From Piper betle (lineage: Eukaryota; Streptophyta; Magnoliopsida; Piperales; Piperaceae), in NCBI GenBank assembly GCA_033002965.1, contig JAURVB010012715.1, positions 81,188 to 145,187 of the forward strand: DNA of 64,000 bases. The letters are read 5' to 3'. The notes beneath the pieces were generated by a model. It was given only the letters and a program-made list of their open reading frames with translations. It did not search any database and was not told the DNA's origin. A program made the translations under genes and the position numbers. Positions 11,684-24,420 of the stretch are shown in pieces (position 1 is the stretch's first letter; each line of letters begins with the position of its first letter).

Positions 11684-11875
11684 ACTAGGGAGGTTATCAA
11701 CATAGCTAATGAGCATCTTGAGTTTACTCCCGCCCTCCGACGCCAACCCAGCATTCATCTCCACCACCATCACCTCCGCCACCTGCCGCAGCCTAGCTGC
11801 CGGCACGGCGCACCTCTCCTCTAGCTCCCTTACGACCACTGCCGCCAGATGGGCTTCGGCCGGACCGTGGGCCGG
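11684..11875 (-). pseudogene. HXK: Hexokinase exon 1 fragment
   Basis: On the minus strand the frame reads [19 protein letters not shown], then [20 protein letters not shown] and VDNLPSG, the conserved N-terminal region of plant hexokinases just before the catalytic lobes. It ends at a GGTATAAAG splice donor, the position where exon 1 ends in plant hexokinase genes as I recall them. A membrane anchor or transit peptide is not evident upstream. The ORF continues for 120 codons without resembling the family. No exons 2-9 appear downstream; instead the RPS4 fragment lies there. Intact hexokinase phosphorylates glucose and can act as a sugar sensor; this piece cannot. Confidence 0.8.
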
Positions 11876-12496
11876 TGGCCGGTGATGCTTCTTCGACTCA
11901 GTGGTCGTAGAGACTATCTGGGAAGAGATCGTCAAGCAAAGACGAGGAGGAGGAAGCACCGGTGATGGCGCGGGGAGGGGGAAGGAGTGGTCTGGGTTGA
12001 TATTACGTTCGAGGCCAAAGTCAGAATGGTCAAAGAAGACGCCAGCGTGGAGGAGGCCAAGGTAGAAGATGGTGAGCTTGTAAAGTGACAACCACCAATG
12101 CGGCGACAGAGGGGGTCGGCGAAGAAGACAGTCGAGATGGAGCAGTGGCACTTGTGGGAGCAACCGGCAGAGCGGACGAGGTGATGCAAAGAAATCCTCA
12201 TAAACTTCTTTGTATATACAAAGATTTAATTTTTAACGGGAATAAAACTAAAGCACAAATTTATATATATATAATAATATATAATAATAATAATAATAAT
12301 AATTATATGCCGATAAAAACCATAAACCTTAAAGAGTAAGATTCCTAGTCTTCCTATCTTCACTTCTGACACTTGTCGTGAAACTCCCGGAGGGTGTGCC
12401 AATGGATGTCCCCTCCCCCTTCTTCCGGAGAGCAGCGCACGTCTTCCTTCGCCTCCATCATCTCCGCCCCCACCCCCGCCCAGGCCGCCTCCTCCA

Positions 12497-14083
12497 ATGG
12501 CAGCACTCTCCGACGACGTCAGTTCCGACGAGTTGGAAGTCGCCGGGATCCTCCTCTGCTTGCCGGAGCTCATCCGCGTCCCTTTCCACCTCCTCCAGTG
12601 GGGCGGCCACGGCCACCGCTCCGCCGGAGACCAAGCCCGCCGCCTTCCTCAACCCTCCGCACCCGGCGACGAGAAGTCCGTCGGCGGCGGGGAAGGGTGG
12701 TGCAGCCCGGACACGCCGCTGCAGTTCACGGCGAGCGAGGACGACGACGAGGTGCCTCCTCGGAAGAAGCCGCGCAAGATCTTCAAGAAGGTTGATTTTG
12801 TTGCTTAGCTAGCTTGCTTACTTCTTCTTTGGCCATCCTTGGTGCCATAAAAATAGAGTCTTCTGGAGATCTCTCAGTTGATTGCTTGGTTTTGTGTAGA
12901 CGTACAAGGAGACGAAGCAAATGTTTGACGAGCTCAACCGTGAGCGTCAACAGATGTTAATGGTAATTCTACTTCTTCTTCGTTTTATTTTTTTAAATAT
13001 CCAATTATCTCGAACAATTACTTGTTTAATTTAGTTAGTTTAAATTAAATCTTCCAACTTTTTGGTGTCAATTGTGATTTTGATTCCCCCCCCCGTTTGT
13101 GATATGTAAATCTTGCAGGAGATGTCAAAACTGAGGGAGAATTACCGAGAGTCACATCAGCTAAATTTGGAACTCAAGGCTAGAATGATTCAGCAGGTTT
13201 TTTTACATTTTTTTATATACCTTTTCACTGTTCTTTCTTCTCTGTAGGAATTAATTACCCGTGTTTCCATCTCTACCTTAACCTATCGCATCCTTCTTCT
13301 CATCTTGTTCTCTTCCTACACTCCTCATTTTTTTATCAGTAAAACTCTGTGATGTACCCAGTGGAACTTATATTTACCTTTTTACTGACCCGTGTTTTCT
13401 ATCTCTACCTTATTTGTGTTTACCTACCGTGGTTTGATTCATGCCTTTTAGGAATGACACAATGAGCTAAACGCTAAAGTTGACTGACCTTTCTCTGTCG
13501 TACTTGTCCTATCCTACTTTTCCATGTTTGTGTCTTTGCTACATACCATTGTGCATCGCAATCCAATCTTCTTCCCTGTCTACCATTATCTTCTCAATAT
13601 TGTTTTGTTTTCTTCTTGCTTTTTGCTTTCACTCTTATCCTTCCATTATATTATTGTGTATCATAATCATAAATTCATAATCTTTCATCTCTTCCCTGGT
13701 TTTGTGTGTTCTGGTCATGAAATGCTGATCTTCTTATGCTTCTTGGTGAGCAGGATCGTCTACAATCCAACAGTGACAACCCATCACTGGATTTGAACAG
13801 AGCTGTGACTGTTCCACTTCCTTCTCCGTCGCCGGCAAAGCCCTCTCCGCCGGAGATCAACCACGGTTGCTCCGACTACCCGGCGCCGCCGCCGAAGAAC
13901 TGCTGCCGATGGGCTCTGGGTAGAAGCCCGCCGGGCATACCGGACCTCAACTTCGCGGCCGAGGAAGCGGCGGCTTCCGGGTTCGATTGGTCGTGCGGTC
14001 TGGCGGCGAGCAGGGCGAGCGCGGCGCAGGCGAGGAAGCGGAGGATGGAGATCAATAGGGGCAAGTTCCAGCGCCTTCGGTGA
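12497..14083 (+). CDS. EAR-motif (LDLN) nuclear-type protein, four exons
   Basis: Exons 12497-12790, 12900-12962, 13119-13196 and 13754-14083 all join in phase 0 with GT..AG introns and give 254 residues. Exon 1 holds SSDELEVAGILLCLPELI near residue 8 and an acidic then basic stretch EVPPRKKPRKIFKK (about 85-98), a possible nuclear signal. Exons 2 and 3 (KETKQMFDELNRERQQMLM; EMSKLRENYRES) look like a short coiled coil. Exon 4 carries PSLDLNRA and IPDLNFAA, two DLN-type EAR motifs that in plants recruit TOPLESS co-repressors. The same architecture is found in the gene at 31460-32709, so the family is real. I do not know a named member. A role in transcriptional repression is inferred from the motifs only. 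Confidence 0.8.
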
Positions 14084-14402
14084 CGAAAGATTCAACCTTT
14101 AACGCTTTTTATTTTTCTGCCATTGTTAGAGATTTTAGCTCTCTTGATTCAATCCGATTCTGCTTCAATTTCCTCCATTTTCATGGCGGGACGAAGCTCT
14201 GGTCACCGTGGGAGAGACACGGTAAAAAATACGATGTGGTAGGAGCGTATATATGGAAATTGAGAGATTTTTTTTCTTTATATTTTTTAAAAAAAACTTC
14301 TAATTTTGTCTGTAAGTGTGTAAAGGAGCCATGTTCTGTGATTATTTACGCGTTGGAGATTAGAATGTGCCGATAAAGAGTGCTCACTTGTTGTGTATGG
14401 GG

Positions 14403-17400
14403 CTAGGATGCACGAATCGACCGATTCGGATTGGTGTCGCACCAATCCGATTTCGGGTCGGCCCCGAATCGGGTCATAAATTGGCAATTTTCGGCCGATT
14501 TTGACCGATTTAATTCGGAATCAGAATCGGCCGATTTAAATCGGAATCGGTTTTTTATAAAATTACTAAAATACCTTAAGTATGATTTTTATTAAATTAT
14601 TTAAGCATTGGTAAAATGGTAATTTGAATTTTAAAAACTTAAAATCAAACCCCTCTCCCCCGATTCCACCGTCGCGTTCGCTTTGCCGCGCTTCCGTCGT
14701 CCGACCATGCCATCGCTGCCCGATTTCGACCTCAGCTCCGCCCTCAGCCGTGATTCTGTCGTCTGACACTGTGCCCGACCTTCTGACCACCCCACCGCCG
14801 TCCGACGCTGCGCCCGATTCCGAACTCAGCTTCCGCCGTCCGACGCTCCGCCTGACCTTCCGACCACGCCACCACCGTCCGACCTTAGCTCCGTCTGGCC
14901 ACGCCACCGCCGCCCGATTCCGACCTCTAGCTCCGCCCTCCGCCGCGCCTCCGACCGAAAAGTTGGGTAAATTTAGATTTCTTTATTGAAATTGAATATT
15001 GTGATGTGCAAATTGTTATCTATGATGTTCTAATTGATTAATATGAAGTGCAAATTGTGATGTCCAAATTGAAATTTTGTGTGTGCGGTAAATTGTGATG
15101 TGCGAGTATGTGCTATGTGCAAATTGTGATGTGCAAATTGTGATGTGCTAATATAGCTTGCAAGTCTTGAAAATTTGCTTGGTAGTGGTTTGATTGATGA
15201 TGAATTTTTTTGGTGTGCTAGTGTTGATATTGTAAAACCCACGATTCGAGTTAGGGTTTTATATTCAGAACCGGTCGGGTCGACCGTTATTTTTTTCGAG
15301 TTGAGTCAGTTTCAGGACACGTGTACCGAGCCGATGCCAGTCGCGTGTATGAGCTATGAGGGTCATGCGTACCCAAGTATATGATGATAACGTCATGAAC
15401 ACAGCAGAACAGAATGAGTTATCAGAATATATGAGAGTATGCCAGTGATTTTTTTTATACATATATATAGTGGATCGTAGAATTAGTATTAGGCCGTTTA
15501 CCGCGTTAGGACGCGTTCGGGCAGTCTGGGTGGGTTGTTAGTCATAGAGCATATCATTATGAATTTTTTTGGTGTTGTTTGATTTTACGGGATTTTTCCC
15601 AATTTTTATGAATTTTTTTAGGATTTAATACGACCTAGTTAATATACTTGACTCGAGCCGGAGACGAGTCAAGTCTTAATTACAAGTTTGCCACCCAACC
15701 ATCTCTTCTCCACCCTCGTCCTTTTCTCCCCCACGCCCAAACCCTCTTGCCGTGCCGCCCAGTTTGCGCGCCACTGCCGCCGCTGTCGGCACCACCCGAC
15801 CGTCGACCGACGCCGCCCAGCTCGGCGGCGACGTTGCCGTGCTGCCCCGACCAGATCCGGCCCCAATCGGGCCGCCGTGACGCCGGAATCGCCGTGCGTA
15901 ACGCCGCGGCTAAGTTTTGGTCGCGTCGTCGATTTCGCCGCCGGAGACCGTCGCCGCCATGATCAGGTGGTCGCCTCAGCACCAGCGACCACCCAGTGAC
16001 CCTCCCCGACCGGAACGGAGGCCAGCGCCGCCCATCCCGGCCGGATCTCCACACCACCACGGCCGGCCTCTATTTTATGCATTTTCCGGCGAGCCGCCAC
16101 CTCTGTTTGCCTCATCAACCTTGTAGATGAGTCGGGCTCGCCGAGCCGGTTCCAATGGTACCCTACATGACCCCTATCCAGCTAGTAGATACCACCGGCA
16201 ATTATCGCCGGAAAACCACCGGAAGTCGCCGGAAAACCGCCAGCAGCTGCCGGAAAACCGCCGGAAAATCGGAATTTCTGGAATTCCCGAATTCACCGGA
16301 TCTTCCGCAGGGCTCACCCGGTAGAGCCCGATCGAGCTTCGGACGCCGATGAGCGCCGAATTTGAGCTCTGAGACGCGCGACGGAACCCTAGCCGTCGCC
16401 GATTGTCGACGACGTGAGGTATAATTACCTCCGATTGATTTATTTAAAATTGATGATAATTGTTAGCATAGCATGCTAGGGTTGATTAATTATTATGATG
16501 AATGTTAAGATTATGAATGAAGTAAACATGTGCATGATGTGATTAACCGGGAATGAAGGTTAAATGAGCTAATGAAGTAAAGTAAATTTGAGTATGATAA
16601 TCGAGTACAACGTAACTTAGGAAATATAATAAAAATAGGTGTTAATAGGATAAGTTGGAATTATTTTACATTTATAATTGTTGATTGTTATGGTTGATGT
16701 TTGTATTGTGGTGTGATGGTCATGTCGGATTTGATGCATCATTTAGTTTGCGGGCATTAGTATTTAGTTTTGATGTGTAGGTACGGAGTAGGAGCTCGCC
16801 GCCTAGGCGCGATGACACGCTTGGAGCTTCTACCAGGTCCGTTTAGGACTCGTCTGTTTTACGTCTTTCTATTGTATGTTTAATTTATTGCCTGCAGGAC
16901 GGGTTAAGTGGCGTTTTATCGGATCCCACTTAACTCGGGCCATTTAACCGAACATTTTCCGGATTAATAACCCCTCGAGGATGAGATCCCTCGAGGATGA
17001 TTTCGAAACCAAGATCCACCACAAGTTGCCTTCGGGCCTATTATATAAATCCCTACCCAGCCCTATATATATGTAGTTTTCGCGTTTTCAGTGAGACGAG
17101 AGATGGAGAAACCGACTGCACGTACCATGCAGAGGATGCCGTGACAGTCAAAGTGGGCTCTGGATTAGTGCCAGCGGACTGTTCCATTCCCGAGGGATCC
17201 TGACAACTCCGCGTTTGAGTTCCTCACACCCAGAGAACGTGGAGGTTTACGGGTACTGTTTAGTACAGCGCATGTCCGGACTTGTGGTTCAAAGGGTACT
17301 AAAGGCGACTGCCTGAGAGTACTCGGCCTTCGTGCTCAAGGCCAGGAGAAATATGGAGGTAAGGAGAGGGCTTAGGATAAAGTTTCACGAGAAGTACTGA

Positions 17401-18756
17401 AAAAGAAGTGCCGAGAGCGGCATAGTACCAGCAGCAGATCAGTAAGTTCGGGATGCTACCGGGTCTGCAGCCCAGTGGCTCCTCAGTAGTGCCCTTCAGA
17501 GAGTTCTTGAGGAAGTATATGGTTTTCTTTCATATGAGAGTTTGCTCTCATAGCCAGTTTGTTATAGTTATTTTATTTTCCAGACCAGTAACACTTGTTA
17601 CTGACGTGTTTTTATACTATATGTAGGTAATAATCACGAGTTGGAGGAGCCAGCTTGGACGGAGGAGCAATGAGGTCTTCTGCACACACATTGGGTGATT
17701 GAATGTTTAATGTTTTTTTTATGATGTTATTTTATACACATGCTATGATTAAATGTTTGAGCATGATGATATGATGTGAATGGAATGCTAAGACACGATA
17801 ACAGAATGCAAAATATGATTAGAGTTGCGCAGTGGAAGCTTAGTGGGTTGAGACCCAAGTTTCAGAATGAATACGTTATAAATGAGATTTTGTGTGATTG
17901 TTAATGCATGCCGATATATTTATATATATATTATTTTGACAGGGTGGGCCCATAATTGCACTTTTATGAGAGACTCTGTCAGTTTTACTTCAGAATTTTC
18001 ATCGATTTTGCTCGTAATTGTGATGGTGTGAAAATTGGTTGCATGTCATCCATGTAGTATCCTGTTAGGGTTTTATGCATTCACACATGCATATAGCAAG
18101 TTGGATCTTCATGACGGATCATATCTTCATCTTAAGACGCCGAGATTGGATCCGCATGAGTTAGGTTCGGGTTAGCCGACCTAACCGGGGCCTGTAACAT
18201 GCCGGTTCGGTTCACGAGCGTGAACCGGATTTGGGGTGTTACAGATATGCTAGGGTTTTTAGGAACTGTAATTGACGGTTTTTGTAGTTTATTATCTTTG
18301 CCTTGGTGTTCAGTTTGCTGCAAATTTAACTACAGAGTTATTTGAAGTTATCAAAATTTCGAGATATCAGTCACAGGGAAGATGGATTTTGGATGGGAAT
18401 ATGGCACACCACTTGATGCATCTAAGAAGCAAGCTATCTGTAACTTTTGCGAAAAACCATAAGTGGAGGGATATATCGCTTCAAGTAACATATTGCTGGA
18501 CTCTACCGTTGTATTGTCATAATTACATACCTTTGTGATTGTTGTATAAATACTTGAATTTGTGTATTTATATTGAGAAATTATATAATTATGTATTTCA
18601 GGTATTTTTGTACGGAGTTGGCAAATTTTTGTATATGACTGATTTAGACCGATTCAACTGAACCGATTCCTAGCCGATTCAGAACGATTCCAATTTCGAT
18701 TCCGATTCCCTGGAAAACCGATTCCAATTCCGATTTCGATTCATGATGCAACCATA
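14403..18756. mobile_element. Non-autonomous hAT-like element E1, interrupted by LTR C
   Basis: The element is flanked by the 8-bp direct repeat GTATGGGG (14395-14402 and 18757-18764). Its ends are CTAGGATGCACGAATCG and, reversed, TATGGTTGCATCATGAATCG, sharing GG-TGCA and GAATCG. The 8-bp duplication and TA-G-like ends fit the hAT superfamily. The subterminal DNA is packed with GAATCGG/CCGATTC repeats. Removing LTR C (15231-18243) leaves about 1.3 kb with no transposase, so it would need an enzyme supplied from elsewhere. Relatives are E2 (53042-53745) and E3 (22272-23082). Confidence 0.75.
15231..18243 (+). mobile_element. Solo LTR C (about 3.0 kb)
   Basis: Starts TGTAAAACCCACGATTCGAG and ends GGGGTGTTACA, with the exact 5-bp repeat GATAT on both sides (15226-15230 and 18244-18248). 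No second LTR, primer site or pol is present. It has the same overall plan as LTRs A, B and D: AT-rich start, paired GACTCGAG/CGAGTCAA motifs (15650-15675), a GC-rich body with CCGGAAAACCGCC-type repeats (16195-16270), then a TATATATATGTAG stretch near 17064-17075. It is closer to D than to A or B. It lies inside element E1, so it inserted after E1. Confidence 0.85.
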
Positions 18757-19254
18757 GTATGGGGTGTAAATAAGTCAAAGTGGCTCACAATTATTTTACG
18801 TTTTCGATTTTGTTTTAATTTGTGTTTAATAATTTTATGTTCGAAAAAATATTCGGTTTAAAATAGATAGCTTGTTAAAGAACGAACATAACTTGAATTA
18901 AGGAGTGTTGGTTCAGTTTGGTTTGAAATTTGAACTTAATGTATTTAAATTCAAAAAATATTTGGCTCGACTTGACTTATCTATTGATGTTGCATTGAAT
19001 TTATATAATGTTAAAAAGAAAATTTTGATCCTATATAAGTCGACCATGAGTTAAGCATATATATTCGCTTAACTTGAAAATATAGCGAGCTTAATATGAG
19101 TTAAACCCAAACACTGTAAATTTTGGACGAGTTGCTCGACACATAATAAATCAAAGCTCATCGAGCACTCAAATAAGTTCAAAAATGTTTGTTAAAAATC
19201 ATTTCGAATTCAAAAACATCCCTATTTAGATCGGCTTGGCTCATTTGCACCCTA

Positions 19255-19391
19255 ATTGTACACAGGTATGAAAAATGCTTAGGTTATATATATATATATA
19301 TATATATATAGTAGGATTAGGTATTGCCTAGAGAGAGATTTGTTGAGAGTGTCATAATACCAGTTCAGTTTGGGATGCTTTTAAGTCTTAG
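19255..19391 (+). repeat. LTR-like fragment with TA microsatellite
   Basis: Contains a TA run at about 19284-19311 and then sequence (19350-19390) resembling LTR C near 17425-17460, in plus orientation. It abuts the start of element F. It is probably a leftover of another LTR copy. Confidence 0.4.
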
Positions 19392-22300
19392 TATAACACC
19401 CTGATTTTCGTCACTTTAGAACCGAATCAGAAATGTTACGATCAAATCGAGTCAAGTTTCAAGTTATCGGTCGATACGACTCGATTAATAAAATAGATCA
19501 AAACAACATTCTTGGTGTCATGAGAATGGAAAACACCGTTAAATACACATCAAAATGCATCGAACATAAATAAAAGCAAGAAAGTAAATAATTGCACTGA
19601 GCTCAAGTGTGTGTAACGTTTATTTGTCCTCCCACCAAAGTCGACTTAAGATTACAAGACCTACATATATTATATGAAAAATGTCAGTAACGAATGTTAC
19701 TAGTTCGAAAAATAACTATTATAAACTGGCAAATAAGTACTCCATTAGCTACGAAAACTTATAAAACTTCAAAATTGCTTTACACTAAGTGGTAAGCAAA
19801 CATACTTAAGCAAGTGTCGGCTCGCATGCACGACTGATAATCATATTCATACATACAACACTTATGCCCTCACATTTTCCATATCACCCGCCATGGTACT
19901 TAAGTGGCAAAAAGAACAGTTAAGTTAGTGCCACAAATTTTAGAAATATATTGCCTTACGCAGTACCTTCATACACTGCACTACCTCAGGTTTGAAGGAG
20001 TACAAGTGCAGTCCATACATATCTTCGTACTGCTCACTCTCTTAATCGTAAAATCCGTAAAAATGCGTGTACTTATATAATACGTTTAGGAAAGAGGCTT
20101 TATCATATATTTCTAGAGCTTCAGTTCGAAAACTAACAATGGATCCCATCCTTGTAATTTTATTAAACATGTATAGAAAATATGGCTAAATAGCCCAACA
20201 ATAAAGGGATCCAATAAAACGCCCCTAATGTCGTCTTACGTCTAAAACATGTTTAAACTCGACACACAAGGAGTCAAGCAGAGAAGGAGAGTCCTACGAA
20301 CTTGTAGTCCAAGCTCCAACCGTATTTGCATATCTATGGCGAGCTTGGACTCCGAGACCTACAGCGGAACCCACTGCTAAGTAAAATACTAATATCTCTA
20401 TATGATGCTTGCTCGTGGTGTATGCTCGTATCATTAATACATACTAATAAAGAAAATAATGCTAACAAACATATAACTAAACACATGACACGAAAATTGA
20501 GATATAATAATAAATAAATAAATAAACAAGAAAATACACTCATAGATAATTAGATAAATAATAAATACATAAACATAAATAATACTCTAATCATAAAATA
20601 ATAATATAATTATACTATATAAATATATGGGTAAACATGAGTAAATATCATATATACTCATATTAGTAAACACATAAATAATTAAATAATTAATAAATAA
20701 TTAAATAATAATCCAATAAATAAATAGTTAATATTTATTAATCATGAATAATTGTACAATACAAGAATGCATAATTAAATTCAAATAAATAATAACATAC
20801 ACGCGAACATACAAATAAATAAATAAACAATTTAATAAACATAATAAGACTAATATTAATAAGTAAATATAATATTCATAATAACAAATAATCATGTAAA
20901 CATTCATTATATACGATAAACATGTAAATATAAAAAAAATAAACAATAATAAATAAATAAATAATAAAGAAAAATAATCATAGCATCTAAACATGGTAAA
21001 TCATGTGAATATGTATCTAAACTAATATAAAGGTTCTTGAATTACCAAAAATAGTGTAACAAATGAAAATGGTCCAAAAATAAGCTAAATCAGACAAAAT
21101 CGAGCTAAACTAGATCAAATTGTGCTGAGTCAACATGGTATGGGTTAAATAAATTGTTGGGCGGGGTTATCTAGGCTGATGGACACGACATGGACATGGG
21201 ATGACGAACTCGGGGATGCAGACGTGAACACTGGCTGGCGAACGCGAACCAGGTAAACGGGCCAAACCAGGGGAGGCGGTGCCTGTCGCCGTAAAACACT
21301 GACGGCAGTGCAGCTGGGGTCGCCACCTGTCGGGATCGGCAGGGGTATCAAGGCGGAGCTACTGGTGGTGATGATCGACGGAGTCTGGCCACTAGTTGGC
21401 AAGAAAATAGCAAGAAATGCCGCTGGGTATGGTGACGTCGCTGGCGGCGATCGTGGCCGTGGCTGTGGTTGTGGGTGGTCTCAAAATGTCAACCTCGATG
21501 AGATGAACCTATTTTGGTTGACGGTCATGGTGTCTGGTTAGTGGCTGGCCGAAATATAGCCGAAAATGACTAAAAAAGCCGCCGTGTAAGTGCACGTCAC
21601 GACGGAGGTCGGTGTCGGTCCCAAACCGTAGATCTCGGTGAGGGGCCAAACCGTAGATCTCGGTTAGGGGAAGATGTCAGGGTGGTCAGCTTCGCTAGCG
21701 CCAAAAAATGGCCCTAACAGGTGGCGTTTCAGCTGGTGGCATTTTTTTTTATAAAACACTAAACACAAAAGTTGTAGACCTATATGTTGTGACTTCAACA
21801 AAATAAGAATCCTGCAAATAGAACATCAAAATGGCAAGATATAATTTTTACACTAAAATGGTGCATAACCTACATGCATTGTAAAAATCATATCTATTTA
21901 TTTACATGTCCAAATAAGATGAATGAGTACTTAAACTTCTCCTAACATTCAGATATACATGATAAAAATGTTCTAAAAATAAATTCATAGAATCATACAA
22001 ATAATACACATCAAATAATGAGAAACAGTGGTAGCCCAAACCTGATGCTAACGAGTGAAGACCAAGGGGAGGTCTTTTAAGGCATCCAACCTCAAACCCT
22101 ACCACCCAAGGATGCTAAGAATGTGGTGGGGGTGCTTGGAGCTCCAAGGAGGAAGAAGAAGGCCAAGGAGAGTAGAAGAAAATGGTTAGAGGTGAGGAGG
22201 GAAGAAGAAATAGTGAAAAGGTGAGGGAAGGGGTAGATTTTATAGAAAAATGGTGGTTGGTTTGGTAATGTCTGAGTTGCAAAAATCGGCCGATTTAATT

Positions 22301-23637
22301 TGGCTCGGTGCAAAACCAAGTCAAAATATTGAAGGATCAGTTTGGGCAAAAATCGGATCATGGATCGGCCGAGTCAAGCCGATCCGAGCCGATTCCTGAC
22401 CCCGAGTCGACAACAACAAGAATCGGCCGATTCGGGTGGGAGGCGGCGGCAGGGATGGTGGGAGGAGATCTTATGGTGGGAGGGGAGGAGGATGGGGGTG
22501 GAAACAGGGCGCGGGGGTGAGGATGGGGCGGGGGGGGGTGTGCGGGGGGTGAGCGATGGGGCTGGGGGGAGAGACAGGGGCGCGGAGTGCGGGCGGCGGT
22601 GGACGAGGCGACGGGACAACAAGCAGCGGGGGCAGGGGGCGACGGGGATGGGGTCGGGGAGAGAGACCGGAGCGGCGGTGGGCGGCGGGCGACGGGGAGA
22701 TGGAGCAACAAGTGGCAGGGGGGTTAGTTCGGGGTGGGCAACAGGGTGAGAGGGGGAGACCAGGGTGGGGGGAGGGGGGAAGAAATAGCAGGTGGCATTC
22801 TCGTAATTAAAAGTTTACTCGATTCCGACTCGAGTCAAAAATAATAACTAAGTCTAAATAATTCAAAAAAATATAGAAAAATATCATAAAATATAATACA
22901 CATCGTAACATACAAATGACATCAGAATGATATGTTCTATAATTAATAACCCACCAATGTTAACTAATTTGAAATTTTTGTATAGGACCAATTCAACTGA
23001 ACTGATTCCTAACCAATTCGATCCGATTCAGTGACTCCCTTAGAAACCGATTCATACCCCGATTCAGATTTTTGCAACTATGGGTGATGTCATAAGTATG
23101 AGTGTCATACCTATAGAGGTATGGGTGTCATACCTATATAGGTGTGGGTGCCTACATATAGAGGTATGGCCCATACCTATAGAGATATGGGGGCCATACC
23201 AATAGAGGTATGGGTTTGATAGATAAGGATGTATGGGTTGGGTTTGCTAAAAATGTATAGATTGAGTTATCTCAAAACCGAAAAACTTAGGGTTTTAATC
23301 TAACGCGATCGGGTCCACCTCGGGAATTACACTGCTGGTCCCAAAAGTAGTTAGGATGGTTCAAAAGGTTATCAAACACATGGAAGCATACAAAAGACAC
23401 GCAAGGAACACGGTCCTAATATCTAACTATACACGATTAAATTGGACCAAAATTAAAAAGCAGGGCGTAACACATCCAAATAAGCGTACCGAACGCCGAA
23501 GGAGGCTAAGGCTAGGCATCTCATACATACCTAGATACCATACATAAATACATGGCAAAATGACCAGGTAAGACCCTCGATTCGGGTCACGATCAAACCG
23601 AAATTAAAACCACCGGGCGAAAGGCCTGGGTTTTACA
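19392..23637 (-). mobile_element. LTR-type element F (minus orientation), carrying E3
   Basis: On the minus strand it begins TGTAAAACCCAGGCC (23637) and ends CAGGGTGTTATA (19392), the same terminal pattern as LTRs A-D but a divergent sequence. A TATAAAA with a CT-rich start-site-like stretch lies on the minus strand near 22205-22245. The hAT-like E3 sits inside it at 22272-23082. The flanking 5-mers (CTTAG and TGTTT) do not match, so the target duplication is lost or one end is rearranged. No coding domain is seen. Its last 740 bases are repeated in inverted orientation as G. Confidence 0.6.
22272..23082. mobile_element. Non-autonomous hAT-like element E3
   Basis: Ends are CTGAGTTGCAAAAATC and, reversed, CATAGTTGCAAAAATC. 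The 8-bp flanks GGTAATGT (22264-22271) and GGTGATGT (23083-23090) differ at one base. The outer thirds have the CCGATTC/GAATCGG repeats of E1, but the inner part (22440-22960) is a GC-rich block followed by a stretch matching the LTR family, including ACTCGATTCCGACTCGAGTC at 22813-22833. No transposase frame is present. Confidence 0.65.
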
Positions 23638-24420
23638 TGTTTAATAAAATTACAAGGATGAGATCCCTTGTTGGTTTTCGAACTTAAGCTTCAAAAATTT
23701 ATGATACAAGCCTCTTCCCTAAGCCTATTATATAAGTATGCACATTTTTATGAATTTCATGAACAAGAGAATGAGTGGTACAGATATATGTATATACCGC
23801 ACTAGTACTCATTTAAACCTTGAGGTGGTGCAGTGTATGAGGGTACTGCGTAATGCAGCACATTTCCAAAATTTGTGACACTAACTTAACTATTCCTTTT
23901 GCGACTTGAGTACTATGGCGGGTGATATAGAAGATGTGAGGGCGTAAGCGTTGTATGTATGAATATGATTATGAGCCGTGCATGCGAGTCGATACTTGCT
24001 TAAATATATTTGCTTACTGTCCAGTGTGAAGCAATCTTGAAGTTTTATAAGTTTTTTGGGTAATGGAATACCTATTTGTCAGTTTGTATTAGTTATTTTT
24101 TAGACTAGTAATATTCATTATTAACATTTTTCATATAATATATGTAGGTCTTACAAATCCTGAATCAACTTCAGTGAAAGGACAGATAAATGCTACACAC
24201 ACTTGAGCTCAATGCATTTATTTCTTTTCTTACTCTTACTTATATTTGATGTAATTTAATGCCTATTTAATAGTGTCTTCCATTTTTATGACACCAAGAA
24301 AGTTGTTTCGATCTATTTTCTCAATCGAGTTATACCAACCGATAACTTTAAATACGATTTGACTTGATCATAACTGTAAAACCCACGATTCGAGCCAGGG
24401 TTTAATATTCAGAGCCGGTT

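Larger units (their letters stand above)
14396..19254. mobile_element. Possible older hAT-like element (H), split by E1
   Basis: The left end TATGGGGTGTAAAT (now divided by element E1; its target copies are at 14395 and 18757) and the right end ATTTGCACCCTA at 19243-19254 are imperfect inverted termini. The AT-rich body is 18765-19240. No convincing 8-bp target duplication was found, so the call is tentative. Confidence 0.35.

Noticed and set aside
12226..12573. 115-codon minus frame
   Set aside because: Mixes GC-rich antisense of exon 1 with an ATA repeat; not coding.
15030..15242. Repeated TGTGATGTGCAAATTG units read as a coding minus frame
   Set aside because: Simple tandem repeat inside E1; the open frame reflects repeat period only.
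16195..16270. CRISPR-like short spaced repeats
   Set aside because: Units are adjacent and degenerate in a plant LTR; no unique spacers of uniform size and no cas genes.
22342..22810. Glycine/arginine- and proline-rich frames
   Set aside because: GC-rich simple sequence inside hAT-like E3; no exon structure.
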